From Craspedostauros australis (lineage: Eukaryota; Bacillariophyta; Bacillariophyceae; Mastogloiales; Achnanthaceae): a stretch of 64,000 bases of DNA. The DNA lies in contig JAMXDE010000009.1 of assembly GCA_026770025.1 (NCBI GenBank), forward strand, positions 1,339,001 through 1,403,000, read 5' to 3'. This document shows positions 50,940 through 61,502 of the stretch, one piece after another (positions within the stretch are counted from its first letter, which is position 1; every line of letters starts with the position of its first letter). Made by a program: the position numbers and the translations under genes. The notes under the pieces were generated by a model. That model saw only the letters and a program-made list of their open reading frames with translations, did not search any database and was not told where the DNA came from.

Positions 50940-53900
50940 ATGACAGAAGCTGCGGCACCCGAGAAGCGGGCCGTTGGAGGCAGAGGACGCGGCAGAGGAC
51001 GCGGTCGTAGCAGAGGCGGCCGTGGCCGTGGTGACGCAAAGTCCAAAGACAAGGACAACACCAACGCAACCGACGCGTCCAATCGCGATGGCGGTAGAGG
51101 AAGGGGCAGAGGCAAGGGCCGCGGGAGAGGCAATTCTCAGGGCAGGGGCCGAGGCAAGGGAGCCGCCAAGGGCGACGATACGCGCAAACCAAAGGGTAAA
51201 GACAATAGCAACAACAACAATAATGACAACCAGGACAAGAACAAGGCAAAGAATGCCACTGAGAAGCAACAGGGCGATTCCAAATCAAGCAACAAGCAGC
51301 CGAAGGCAAACAAGAACAAGAAAGGCAACAACAATAACAACAATAACAACAACAACAAGCAGAAAGGGAAGAATCAAGGCAATGGAAACAACAACGGCGA
51401 TGGCAGCAGCAACAACAACAACCATCCTGCTGCAGCCAACAAGAAGAAGGCGGGCAAGAACAAGGGCAACAGCAAAGGCAACAGTAAGGGAGGCAAACAA
51501 CAAAAGAGCGAGAGCGACAAGCTTCGTGACGACGCCAGCAATGCCAAAGGAAAAGGACCCAAGCCCAACCAACAGAACAACCAAAAGCAAGGCAAAAGAG
51601 ACGACACCAACGATGCCAACGATACCAACAAAAGCAGCAGCAACAACAACAACAGCAAGGGCAAGGGAAAGAGAGACAAGACTACCACGACGACAGTGGA
51701 CGCGCCCAACAAACCGAGCGTCCCACCAAATCAGCCCCAGCAGACCAGCGACAAGAACTACGGAAAGGGTGAGAACATCACGATTCTGCATGTCGGCGAA
51801 AAGCCAAGTATCGCCGAGGCCGTCGCGAAAGGCCTCTGCAGAGGCGACCGGGACTTTCGAAAGAACATCATGCCGGTCCACGTCTTTACCGACCCGCCAT
51901 TTCCCAAGGCAACCAGTGCCAAGAGATGCACGCACAAGGTCACGTCGGTTGCCGGTCACGTATTCAGCGTGGATTTTCCAGATAACTATCAGAGTTGGGA
52001 TTCGGTGGATCCGGCGGAGCTCTTCCAGGCTCCCGTCAAAAGAAAACCGTGCAAGGGTTCTGTTGTCAAGCATCTGCAGGATGAAGCCAAAGGCGTGGAT
52101 TTCATCGTCCTTTGGATGGATTGCGATAGGTGCGTCGTTTTTGCGCCTTTTCGAACAGACCGCGAGGATTCAAATCGGTTGCGGCTGATTGAATGTATGG
52201 TGTATGTCCACTCCATCATCGTTCTTCTTGCCCAACGCCGTGATGTGATTGTCTCACCTTTTCTGCCACTCTCCATCTTGTCACAACTTTTTTTATCCAT
52301 CCATCCGTCGGTTCTGCAACGTCTAACACATTTCAATGCGACGTGACGTGACATGACGCGATGCAACGACGATGTGACATCTTCTTGACCTTCCCCCACG
52401 GACTGCGGGTACAGAGAGGGAGAGAATATCAACTTCGAAGTCCTCGATTGCTGCATGCATCTCATGAGAGGCGGGGGCGGTGTCGCGCACTACGATCGCG
52501 TCTACCGGGCCTACTTCAGTGCCATCAACCCAACCGACATTATGAAGGCATACAATTTGCTCGGAAAACCCGATAAAAACCAAGCGATGGCAGTCGATGC
52601 TCGGCAAGAGCTCGACCTTAAGGTCGGCGTCGCCTTCTCCAGATTCCAAACGCGGTACTTCCAAGGCAGGTACGGCGATCTCGACAGCGCGGTGCTCACC
52701 TACGGCCCGTGCCAAACACCAACGCTCGGCTTCTGCGTGCAGCGTCACATCGATATAGAGACCTTCAAACCGGAACCATGTAAGTGCGATCGTGTGTTCG
52801 TCGAGATGATGAGGATGAGGATGCCCGACAGTTCTCTTGTGCCTCGCTGTGAATCGTGGTGCGCTCAAATTGATTCACATGGCGTGCAGTCAGGTTGTTC
52901 CAGTCGTAATGTGTGCGCAAGGATATTTAATGGGTACAATACGTACGTCGCAATCTCTCTCACACACATACACTCGCGCGTACTCACATGCCCTGCTCCA
53001 CTATTCCACAACAATTGTTGCCATCGCATGTAATATTGTAGATTGGACGCTGGAGCTTGGTGTGATGAAGCGAGGCAGAAGGTTGAAAGCATTGTGGGAA
53101 GGTGGTCGATCTTTCAACAAGGGCAAGACTGAGAATCTAGTGGCCAAAGCGATGGAAGAGAAGCCACTGGCAAAGGTGCACAATCTCGTGACGAAGGAGA
53201 AGAAGCAAGGCCGGCCGACACCGCTGAACACAGTGGCGCTGCTGAAGGCTTGCAGTAAGTCTCTGTCCATCGGACCTCATGCAACCATGCAGGCTGCCGA
53301 ACGGCTGTACCTGAGCGGTTACCTCAGCTACCCAAGAACTGAATCGACGGCCTACCCCAATTCATTCGACATCAAGGGCACGCTGCAGCAACAGGCTACG
53401 GATGGGAGGTGGGGAACCCATGTGCGCGAGCTCCTTGCCAAGGGACACAGTAAGGGCAGGGGCGGAGTGGACATGGGAGATCACCCGCCCATCACGCCAT
53501 GCCGAGCGGCCCATCCTCAAGAACTGTCTGGTGACATGGCCCGAGTGTACGAATTCGTCGTGCGTCATTTCATTGCGTCCGTGAGCGAGGATGCCGTTTG
53601 GGAATCCACACGCATCGACTTCATGATTGAAAGCCTTGGCGACAAGGGCAAGTTCACCTTATCCGGCAAACAGGTACGTTGGCTGCATCCTGTCCTGTGG
53701 TCGTTGGCGATCATTTTCGCTTCGTGGATTCGGTTTTGGCTGCGCTCTTCCATCACTACTGTGCTATCTTGCTACTCGTATGATACATTGTGCCTTGCGT
53801 ATCGGAAACCCAACCGTGTTTCATTGATTCTTTGCAAGCTTGGAGGAATATGACTGTAGATAGTCGTCCATGCCAGCCGCAATACACGTTCTTCGTGTGG

Positions 53901-55366
53901 ACCATACGTAATCTCATCTCTGCACTCGTGCGATGCATGATACTGCTCTATGCCAATTGAATAAAATGCCCTCTCTCGGTACGTTCGTCGTCTCGCAGAT
54001 CGTTTCCAAAGGGTTCCTCCCCGTCTTGCTCCACCGTCACTTCGATGATGACGACGATGAAGGGGAGGAGGAGGAGGAACGAACACTCCCCGAATTCACG
54101 GTTGGTGAATCGATTCCACTGATAACTTCACAGAAGACCTCAGGAACAGTCTCAGTTGTCACGGCCTCGCCTGTTTGGGGCTCGCTCGAAATCAAGGAAA
54201 AGAGGACCACGCCACCGGGATATCTTACCGAGTCAGAATTGATTGGCAAAATGGAGAAGCATGGAATCGGCACAGACGCAAGCATTCCGTCGCACATTGA
54301 AAATATCATGAAACGCCACTACGTGACGCTGGAATCGGGCCGTCGCTTGCTACCGACAAAGCTCGGGCTGGTGCTCGTGCAGGGATATCACCAGATCGAC
54401 AGCGGACTTGTGCTTCCCAAAGTGCGCTCCGACATCGAGGGGCAATGCAACAAGATTGCCAAAGGAGAGATGGACAAGGACACCGTGGTTCGAAAGGCTA
54501 TCGAGATATTCGAAAACAAGTTCGATTTCTTTGTGAAGAGCATCGACCGCATGGACGTGCTCTTCGGATCCTCCTTCTCGAAACTGGAGGATGTTGGCAA
54601 GCCATTCACACGCTGCGGACTGTCGAGAAGGTACCTGCAGTACATTCCAGGACCACCGTCTCGCCTCTACAACAAATTCACGGAGACAGTGTACCCGCTT
54701 CCCGCGGGAGGCATCGTACGAGAATGGAGCGGCCGAAATTGCCCGGTCGAAGGCTGCAACTTCGAACTGTGCACATATTCCGTCGGTACGCCGGAGCGCA
54801 CGTTCCCGCTGTGCCCAAACTGCTTCAACAGCGCCGATTGGGCACTGGAGCCAACTCCGGAGGACCCGATCGACAAGGAAGACGAGAACAAGGAACGTCA
54901 GATCAAGCGCATGGCCGGCAAGTCTCTGATGCTGCACTGCCCATTGCCTGAGAAACACCCGCTGATCGATGAGTTGACCGTCAGCCCGGACCCTGACAGT
55001 GAGGGCGTTTTCATCCTGGATCCTCACTTTGGCCCCAAGTGGCGCCTGGTTTCCACCAGAGAAGCCACGATCGTCTACCTACCCAAGAGCATCGAGAAGA
55101 TCGTTGTTCTCAACAAGAAGGACGACATCTTGGACTGCCACTTGATGAAGATCTTCTTCAAAGACGGGATGTCACCGATCGAAGGCGGAGCGGAGACGCA
55201 TACCTGCTGCTTCGCCAATGACCCGGTGCTGCAAAGCTCCTCACGCTTCTTTCATGGATCGGAACGCATGAAGGCCTCTGGAAGAGGTGGCAGAGGGAGA
55301 GGCCGTGGCCGAGGTGGAAGAGGCGGGCGTGGAGGCAGAGGCCGCGGCGGCAGGGGTAGACGTTAA
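50940..55366 (+). CDS. TOP3B: DNA/RNA topoisomerase III beta
   Basis: Four exons, 50940-52129, 52415-52779, 53042-53673 and 53999-55366, give 1184 residues. Intron phases are 2, 1 and 0, with donors GTGCGT, GTAAGT and GTACGT. It is a type IA topoisomerase that passes single strands through a transient break. Toprim: ILHVGEKPSIAEAVAKG (about 280) and WMDCDREGEN; then DARQELDLKVGVAFSRFQT and LTYGPCQTPTLGFC; catalytic Tyr615 in YLSYPRTES; MEKHGIGTDASIP. The pattern and the Arg-Gly-rich tail (last 35 residues) match TOP3B rather than TOP3A; TOP3B acts on RNA as well as DNA with TDRD3. Unusual is about 275 residues of N-terminal disorder: RG repeats, then Asn/Lys/Gly runs including a ten-residue Asn tract. 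No TDRD3 gene is nearby. Confidence 0.94.
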
Positions 55367-56032
55367 GAAGTATCATGTGTGAGCAACATACGCATCAATA
55401 AGATGGTGTTCTACTGTAGCACGAGAACTCATCTTGGTAGTATGACATGATACGTGCAGAGGCGCAGAGTCAACTATCTGCCCGTTTGATCTCCGATTGG
55501 CAAGAGCGCCGTCATCCAATTCCACGATGGTCTTCCATGCTTTGATGGGAGGAGGTATCCAGGGCGCTTGTGTTGAAAAGAGAGCAGTAGCAGCCAAGAG
55601 GAATATTTATCGAACGACGGCATTCCCACAGCAACCAACGGCATTCAATTCAATCCATTTCATGAGCAATGCGTTCGTGGATACAAGAGTGGCAGGCGTC
55701 GGAAAGGAGAAGAGAACATATGTTATATAACTCTGGAGGTTCTCTAGTTATTTTCTTGATCAGAACTACGAGTAAGAGTGCTAGTATGAGACTGTACGCA
55801 CGACGTGACTCGGCGTCATGGCTCTGCATCCTCTCAGCTGTGTGTGAGCTCCAGTCATTCTGTGTTTGGTTGGGATGGGCGAAACCAACCGCCTGATTCT
55901 CTTCTTTCGACGTTATTTCTGGCGATCCCCAAATCATTAGAAATCATGGGGAGAGTGTAGATGTATCAAATACCATTGCGTTGCACGGAAGGCCGCGAAG
56001 CCATCAACCAAGCCTCATGTTCTCTGCGCGAG
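55367..56032. other. Intergenic between converging genes
   Basis: About 670 bp between the ends of TOP3B (+) and the first unknown-family gene (-). Nothing recognised. Confidence 0.5.
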
Positions 56033-57538
56033 TCAGCCAAGGTCATGGCGCATTTGGATTCGTTCTATTTCTTCCAGGTCCTTCTGCGCCTTCGACAGAT
56101 GATGCAAGCAGCATCCGAAATAGTGTCGGGCCCAAGCGATTCGCCGAGGTCTGTCGAGTTCCCACGCAAACTGAATCAACTGGCTTGGATGATGCAGAAC
56201 ATGGTACATCACGCTTGGATGGCACGAACCGCCCGAGGGAATCATGGTGGCCAAAAGGCGACTACACGCGGATTGGTAGATTTCATCGTGAGGACCGGAT
56301 TGGGATGCCAGAATCATATCGCCGCAAAGCGTATTCATGGAAGAATTCAGCCGGTGACGCCGAATGATGGGCGTGACGTGTGTCTTCCAAATCGTTTTGT
56401 GAATCGCTTTGCTGTGCACCTGGAGAGTGTGGATATTTGGTGTCTGTGCAAGTAATTCTGCTATCGCCTCTGTTCTTTGTGTGTCGGTGGGATACGGGCA
56501 CTCTCGATCGCACAGGTACATCTGGAAGTTGATGGATTTGGCCGTTGGGGATTCGAGGAGCAGGCACAGGTGCCACATCCAGTGTTTTCCGCTCACCCAT
56601 CCCTCCACTGAGATGTTCTGAAGGTTGCCTCGATACTTGCTGATGGACTGCAAAAAGAGGTGCCACTTAACGGGCGGCAGCGTGACCGGTTGCTCGATGC
56701 AAATATCCGTGAGTGGACACGCTCGCTGTTCGTGAAACATCTTGGTCAACAGAAGTACCAGGTCATCGTAAAGGGCTTCATCTCCAGCTCGGAGCTTCGT
56801 CATGGTTGCCCCAGGTACCGTGAGTGCAGTCACGAGATCATCGAAGTCGAAGGGTGCACGGTCGCCCATCGGCAGATCGAGCGCCTGCGCATGTTGGACG
56901 ATCCAGTTGATTTGCTTGGTATTGATGCGACGCCCGTAACATGTAAAAGCCACGGAGAATGGGGCAGAATGCTCGAAAGCATCTGAAATATTCATCATGA
57001 GTTCCAACGCGATGGGGTTGTGGATGACGATCGTGCCCAAAGAGGGCACTGTCCTGGAGCTCTTCAGCATGAACTTGAGGAAGTTTTGAATGTGTTTGAG
57101 GTTGTCAGCATCTGGGTCCATCGGGATATCAATTGCCAATGAGTCTGCGTCTGTTGAGTGGATTGACATGAGTGATTTCGATTCGGCGATGTCTCCAGGT
57201 TTGGATATGAACAACGATGAGTTTAGAAATACGTTCTTCAGCTTTTTCATCATTTCCAAGAACTCATCCCAGCTGTAACGTTCATTCTCGACAAGATCAT
57301 CCCAGATGGTCTCATCGTCAATATCAAGCAGCCATGGTCGAAGAAGGTGTAGATGCTTCCACAAGTATGAGTCCCCTTGGGTCAGGATCCTTGGATTTTT
57401 CTTGTGCCATCGCAGCACGTCCAGTGCTTCATCGATTAACGGTTTGGGGTATGCAATACTGGTACCATTCAAATGATTTTGTCCGTGGCCATGTCCATGT
57501 CCATGCCCATGTCCAAATTCAAAGTCACCTCCAAACAT
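56033..57538 (-). CDS. Unrecognised tandem-family protein, copy 1
   Basis: 501 residues without intron, from ATG 57538. It begins with a GHGHGHGHGHG run (residues about 9-19), then a largely helical, Leu-rich protein. It shares ordered blocks with the gene at 58957: WxxF...VFLNSSLFIS; FLKFMLKS followed by IVIHNPIALELMM; RINTKQINWIVQHAQAL; then TPNIHTLQVHSKAIHKTIWKTHVTPIIRRHRL. The repeated 'x-L-x-x-L-x-L' spacing in the second half suggests irregular LRR-like or armadillo-like turns. It matches no family I know. Same strand and similar length as the next gene point to a tandem duplication. Confidence 0.7.
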   Translation of the reverse strand: MFGGDFEFGHGHGHGHGHGQNHLNGTSIAYPKPLIDEALDVLRWHKKNPRILTQGDSYLWKHLHLLRPWLLDIDDETIWDDLVENERYSWDEFLEMMKKLKNVFLNSSLFISKPGDIAESKSLMSIHSTDADSLAIDIPMDPDADNLKHIQNFLKFMLKSSRTVPSLGTIVIHNPIALELMMNISDAFEHSAPFSVAFTCYGRRINTKQINWIVQHAQALDLPMGDRAPFDFDDLVTALTVPGATMTKLRAGDEALYDDLVLLLTKMFHEQRACPLTDICIEQPVTLPPVKWHLFLQSISKYRGNLQNISVEGWVSGKHWMWHLCLLLESPTAKSINFQMYLCDRECPYPTDTQRTEAIAELLAQTPNIHTLQVHSKAIHKTIWKTHVTPIIRRHRLNSSMNTLCGDMILASQSGPHDEIYQSACSRLLATMIPSGGSCHPSVMYHVLHHPSQLIQFAWELDRPRRIAWARHYFGCCLHHLSKAQKDLEEIERIQMRHDLG

Positions 57539-58956
57539 GATTGCAAGCGCGAGTCTCGGGGGAAGGGGTGTATGTGAAAACGAAGTCGAGGATGCAAAGT
57601 TGAAAGATTGGGCGACGTGATTTCCGTTTTATGACCACATCTCGTCGACAGGCCTCCCAACACGCTCACGGAATGAGTGGCCCACGCAGTTGCATCGATG
57701 TACTCTACGTGTGTGCAGTCGTTGTCTCCTGGAGTCGAATAGGGTAGTGCACAGTGTACTCCTCTGCGCGGATGTGTGCACCTGACTGTGCTGCATTCCA
57801 ATGATCCATGAACACGCTCACTCGTGATGAACTCGTAAACATGCTACGAGTACATCCGGTGATCAGTTCATCCACTTCAACGAAACAAACAGGCTGCCAT
57901 CGAAGTACGAGAAAACACGCTGCTGCTCTCGGAACTGTGGTGAACAACAAATGGAGTCGTTATCGCCGGTTTTGCCAAGGCGTTGTGGCGACGCGTGGCA
58001 TCATCGTGGTCTTGAGGAAGTGCCATACACGAGTGCCGCGTGTATGCAACACGACTTCGGGGCTGGGAGGATGGACTTCATCTGTTCATCGCGGATTTCC
58101 ACGTTGCGCCTCCGCATTGCCTGGAAGGTCCACGGCAATGAGCTGAGTTTGTCCACGGTGTTTTCATGTTGTTTTGTGCTGTCCATGTTGGTCACCGCGA
58201 ATCTCACTCACCGGAAGATACAGAGTTGATGTAGAAGAATGAGGACGGCGTGGAAAGGGAGTATTTTTGCAAATAGCAACACGGTGCTCTCCGAGCGTGG
58301 TCGGAATGGCTTCGAGATATGTTGGCAGAGAAAGATTCATTCATACGAGACGCGCACACGGAGAGGCAGAGTGATATTTTCAGTGGCAGACTTGTACGGC
58401 ATAAAATGCAAGAATAGAGTCGCTCACCAAATCGTAAAGTCTTGTCACCGTGGTCGCGCGCTTCATGGTGTGAGAGTATGTATGAATGTGTCAGAAGAGA
58501 ATGGAGCGAGGTCGGCGAGGAGAGGTATCGTTGTCTGCGATGATCTTTGTCTGGAGAGAGAGAGAGAGAGAGAGTGTGTGGGTGGCTGTTTGTGCCGAAT
58601 CTGTTCCGATCTGGCCTGTTCTCGTATGTGCATGCGCACGTGCGTGCGACCAAATTGTTCGGGAGAGTTTGTTTGTCGACAAACACCTGCCACACCCTTC
58701 GCATCGCAGACTGACAAACGGACAGGGTTCTGTTTTCTCGTTGTGGGATGACCGTTCCCTTGTTGCGAGACAAATGAGGACGAGAACAACGTCCCTGATA
58801 CCACAATCCGCGACTACTCGTAGTTGTCGCCTACTAATTCGCTGCAAGCATTCAACGTGCCGCTTTCGACTCCAAGGTCAGTGTGACATGAATGTATTGT
58901 ATGCAAGATGTGCAAGAATGAAATCATGTGTTTGCCTCTGGGGCATGCGTCACATC
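57539..58956. other. Intergenic between the two tandem-family genes
   Basis: About 1.42 kb containing a GA microsatellite at about 58554-58574. Short open frames (for example ATG 57808, 112 codons, plus) show no motif. Nothing else seen. Confidence 0.5.
58554..58574. repeat. (GA)n microsatellite
   Basis: About 20 bp of GA dinucleotides followed by a short GT run. Confidence 0.9.
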
Positions 58957-60504
58957 CTATGGAGCAACGTGCCTGGCTTTCTTCGCGACCTCAGAACGAC
59001 CGCGGTCCCACATCTGCTTGATCCACAAGAAATTCTCACCAGTCAGCAAGTACATGAGATCTGCGCTGCGTCGGACATCCTTGTGAGTCAGCAGCCACCC
59101 GATTTCAAAGTGCGAGAGCTCGTCCAAGTCCGGGCCGTCTTCCATTGGACGTTTGATGTTGTCTCTGTCATGGATGCGCTTGGAGGCTACGCTGTCATCG
59201 GAGCTCACGATTGTTCCTGAGTGAGCTGTTTTGAGTTTTTGAACCATCGCGCCGCGCTTCTGCAACATGTGCTTGTCCAGACGGTGTGAGATCAGAGCTG
59301 GTCTGATCAGATCTTCACGCTGCTGTTCTGACAGGTCATCGCTGTGCAGGCGGAGCTTTTCAAGATGAGGGCATCTCCACAGGTGTTCCTTGACTTCGTT
59401 TCTAAACCGTGCTTTTTCTTCGCAGCTCGTGCCGTCTGGGATCGGGACTTCGTATTCGATCTCTCTAAGTGACGTGTTGCTCATGAGAAGCTTCAAATCA
59501 TCTATCCACTTGATCGTGGAGACCTTGCCTGCGACGCGGACATGGTTCAAGTTTCCATGGTGGTTTGAGATCGCGTGAATGAAGCTTTCCCAGCTATCCA
59601 CCGTCAAATACCCAGCTTTCTCCAAGCAGAAGCTCTTCAGTGAACACACAAGCTGTTTTCCAAATGCCAAGGCAGCCGAATGGATGGTGTCGGATATGTT
59701 GAGGATGTCACATCTGATTGTCAGTTCTGTCACTCTGGACGTCGCCTTTGCCATTTCTTGGAAGAGCCGCTCCGTCGAGAAGGTGTATCGCTGGACCAAC
59801 CCCAGCAACAGGCTCTCCGTATGCCTGACGAGCCAATGGACGTGGTCGGTGCCAATCATCAGCGATCGCTTCCCGAAGGACAGCTCCTGCGGAGTGACAC
59901 GTGCGAGCATGTACGGTTCCGTCACGATGAGATCCAGCGTTTTCTTGTTGTAGACGGTCACTCGCACAGGGTCGGCATCATGCTCCAAGCACTTGAACAT
60001 GAATCGGAGGAAGCCTTGGATCATAACTTTCGTGGCGACATCAACATCTCTTTGTGCGAAGAAGAAGAGCTGGTACGACTTGTCGATTGGGGTGGAGAAG
60101 AGCATGTCCATGCGATTCGTGTATCCGGTGACGCCCATCGTGACGAAGATCGAGGAGTTGATGCACACCATGTTGTGCCTCGCCACGAACGCCGTGAACT
60201 CGCTCCACTTGTAGTGGAAGGTATCCACCAGCGCATCCCAGTGCCGGCCGTCGGAGATGTGGATGCTCCATGCCTTTGGTTTGTGAACCTCGAACGGCAC
60301 GATTGATTCGGTGTCGTCGATGAGAGCAGGGATACCTTCGGTGATGAGATCGGGGTCGTAGAAGCAGTCTCGGAGGAGACAAAGGGCACAAATCAGGCTT
60401 GTCAGTTCCTGGGCGGTGATGTTATGCAGGGTCCATGCGTCGGCACGCCCTCCTGCAGATGGGTCCACGAATGGGTTCACGGATGGGTTCACGGATGAAG
60501 TCAT
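58957..60504 (-). CDS. Unrecognised tandem-family protein, copy 2
   Basis: 515 residues without intron, from ATG 60504. It starts with a short VNPSVNPFVDPS repeat. Blocks shared in the same order with the neighbouring gene: KWSEFTAFVARHNMVCINSSIFVT; GFLRFMFKCLEHD then VTVYNKKTLDLIV; DHVHWLVRHTESL; NHHGNLNHVRVAGKV; HLEKLRLHSDDLSEQQREDLIRPALISHRL. Some blocks are more Leu-spaced here, which supports a degenerate leucine-repeat fold. The C-terminus (HKDVRRSADLMYLLTGENFLW) differs from copy 1. Function is unknown. The clear but distant similarity means an old duplication. Confidence 0.7.
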   Translation of the reverse strand: MTSSVNPSVNPFVDPSAGGRADAWTLHNITAQELTSLICALCLLRDCFYDPDLITEGIPALIDDTESIVPFEVHKPKAWSIHISDGRHWDALVDTFHYKWSEFTAFVARHNMVCINSSIFVTMGVTGYTNRMDMLFSTPIDKSYQLFFFAQRDVDVATKVMIQGFLRFMFKCLEHDADPVRVTVYNKKTLDLIVTEPYMLARVTPQELSFGKRSLMIGTDHVHWLVRHTESLLLGLVQRYTFSTERLFQEMAKATSRVTELTIRCDILNISDTIHSAALAFGKQLVCSLKSFCLEKAGYLTVDSWESFIHAISNHHGNLNHVRVAGKVSTIKWIDDLKLLMSNTSLREIEYEVPIPDGTSCEEKARFRNEVKEHLWRCPHLEKLRLHSDDLSEQQREDLIRPALISHRLDKHMLQKRGAMVQKLKTAHSGTIVSSDDSVASKRIHDRDNIKRPMEDGPDLDELSHFEIGWLLTHKDVRRSADLMYLLTGENFLWIKQMWDRGRSEVAKKARHVAP

Positions 60505-61502
60505 GATGTTGCCAGAAGGGATCTCGTCGCATTCTCGGGATTATTGCACGGTTATATCTTGCAGATGCAACGCATTAGAGGATGAGTGTTGAAGCAGAGC
60601 GCATTCTGAGCATGGTGGACACCAGATGCTTCGTCGCGGGTATCGGTCCCCACTTCATTCGATGCTGTGTAAGGCAGCTTGTTGCCATTCTCGCCATGTT
60701 GCGATGTGCAAACCGATGGAGGTTGCGCTCATGTGAGCCTCACAAATCGTAATCGTCGCAAAGTGTTGTGCGGCTCGTCACGTTCCTCCAACGGTTGCCA
60801 CCCACGAATTCGCTCCCAAGTTCTGACGTCTTGGCTTCTCTTTTGCGACGAACAGCGATTGGAAGTGTTGCCACCGGACACAGATGCACTCTTCTCGACG
60901 TCTGATCTATGTCGCATCATATGTCACCAATTCTGCAAACACGGCAGATGTGTTTCAGACGCGGAACAGGTTGCGTGTTTGCGGGGCTTCGTCTTCGCAC
61001 AGCTGCGCGTTGGGACATCTCATTCAAACGATGAGATCGTATTAGTCGATCTGTCCAATCTGTGTGAATCTGGAACACACTATAATGATCACTAGTGTGT
61101 GGAGTGTAGAGTGTTTATCGAGTCGTGGTGGGGTTCACGAACAACAAGGAAGTTTGGGTCGTGGAGATTGGACACAAGACTGCCATGTCTGCGTGAAGAT
61201 GACTTGTGATGAAGGCTCTCCCTGTTCGTGGAACGGTTTGAGATGCGATGTCAAAGGTGTTGATGGCATGCGGATGGTCACTCAGCCCAGCCTCCTCCCT
61301 ATCTCTATCTCCACCCCTCTATCTATCAATGTGATGGGTCTCGGTGTGGTCTGCAGAATGCAAGGAAGGAAAGCAAACGATCATCGTCATAAAATCAACA
61401 AAGCGAGACGACAAGAAAGCAGACCAAAGCAAACCAAGGCGAAGAAGAAGAAGAACAAGACGACGACATACTACTGCTCCGTCCACCAGTACAACAGCCA
61501 GG
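60505..61502. other. Intergenic upstream of the RINGv gene
   Basis: About 1 kb between the divergent starts of copy 2 (-) and the RINGv gene (+). An open frame on the plus strand (60679-61095) lacks an ATG start and any motif. A CTATCTCTATCTCC-like stretch is at about 61298-61328. Confidence 0.5.

Noticed and set aside
60679-61095. Plus-strand 138-codon frame upstream of the RINGv gene
   Set aside because: It starts with TTG, no ATG near the start, and no recognisable domain.
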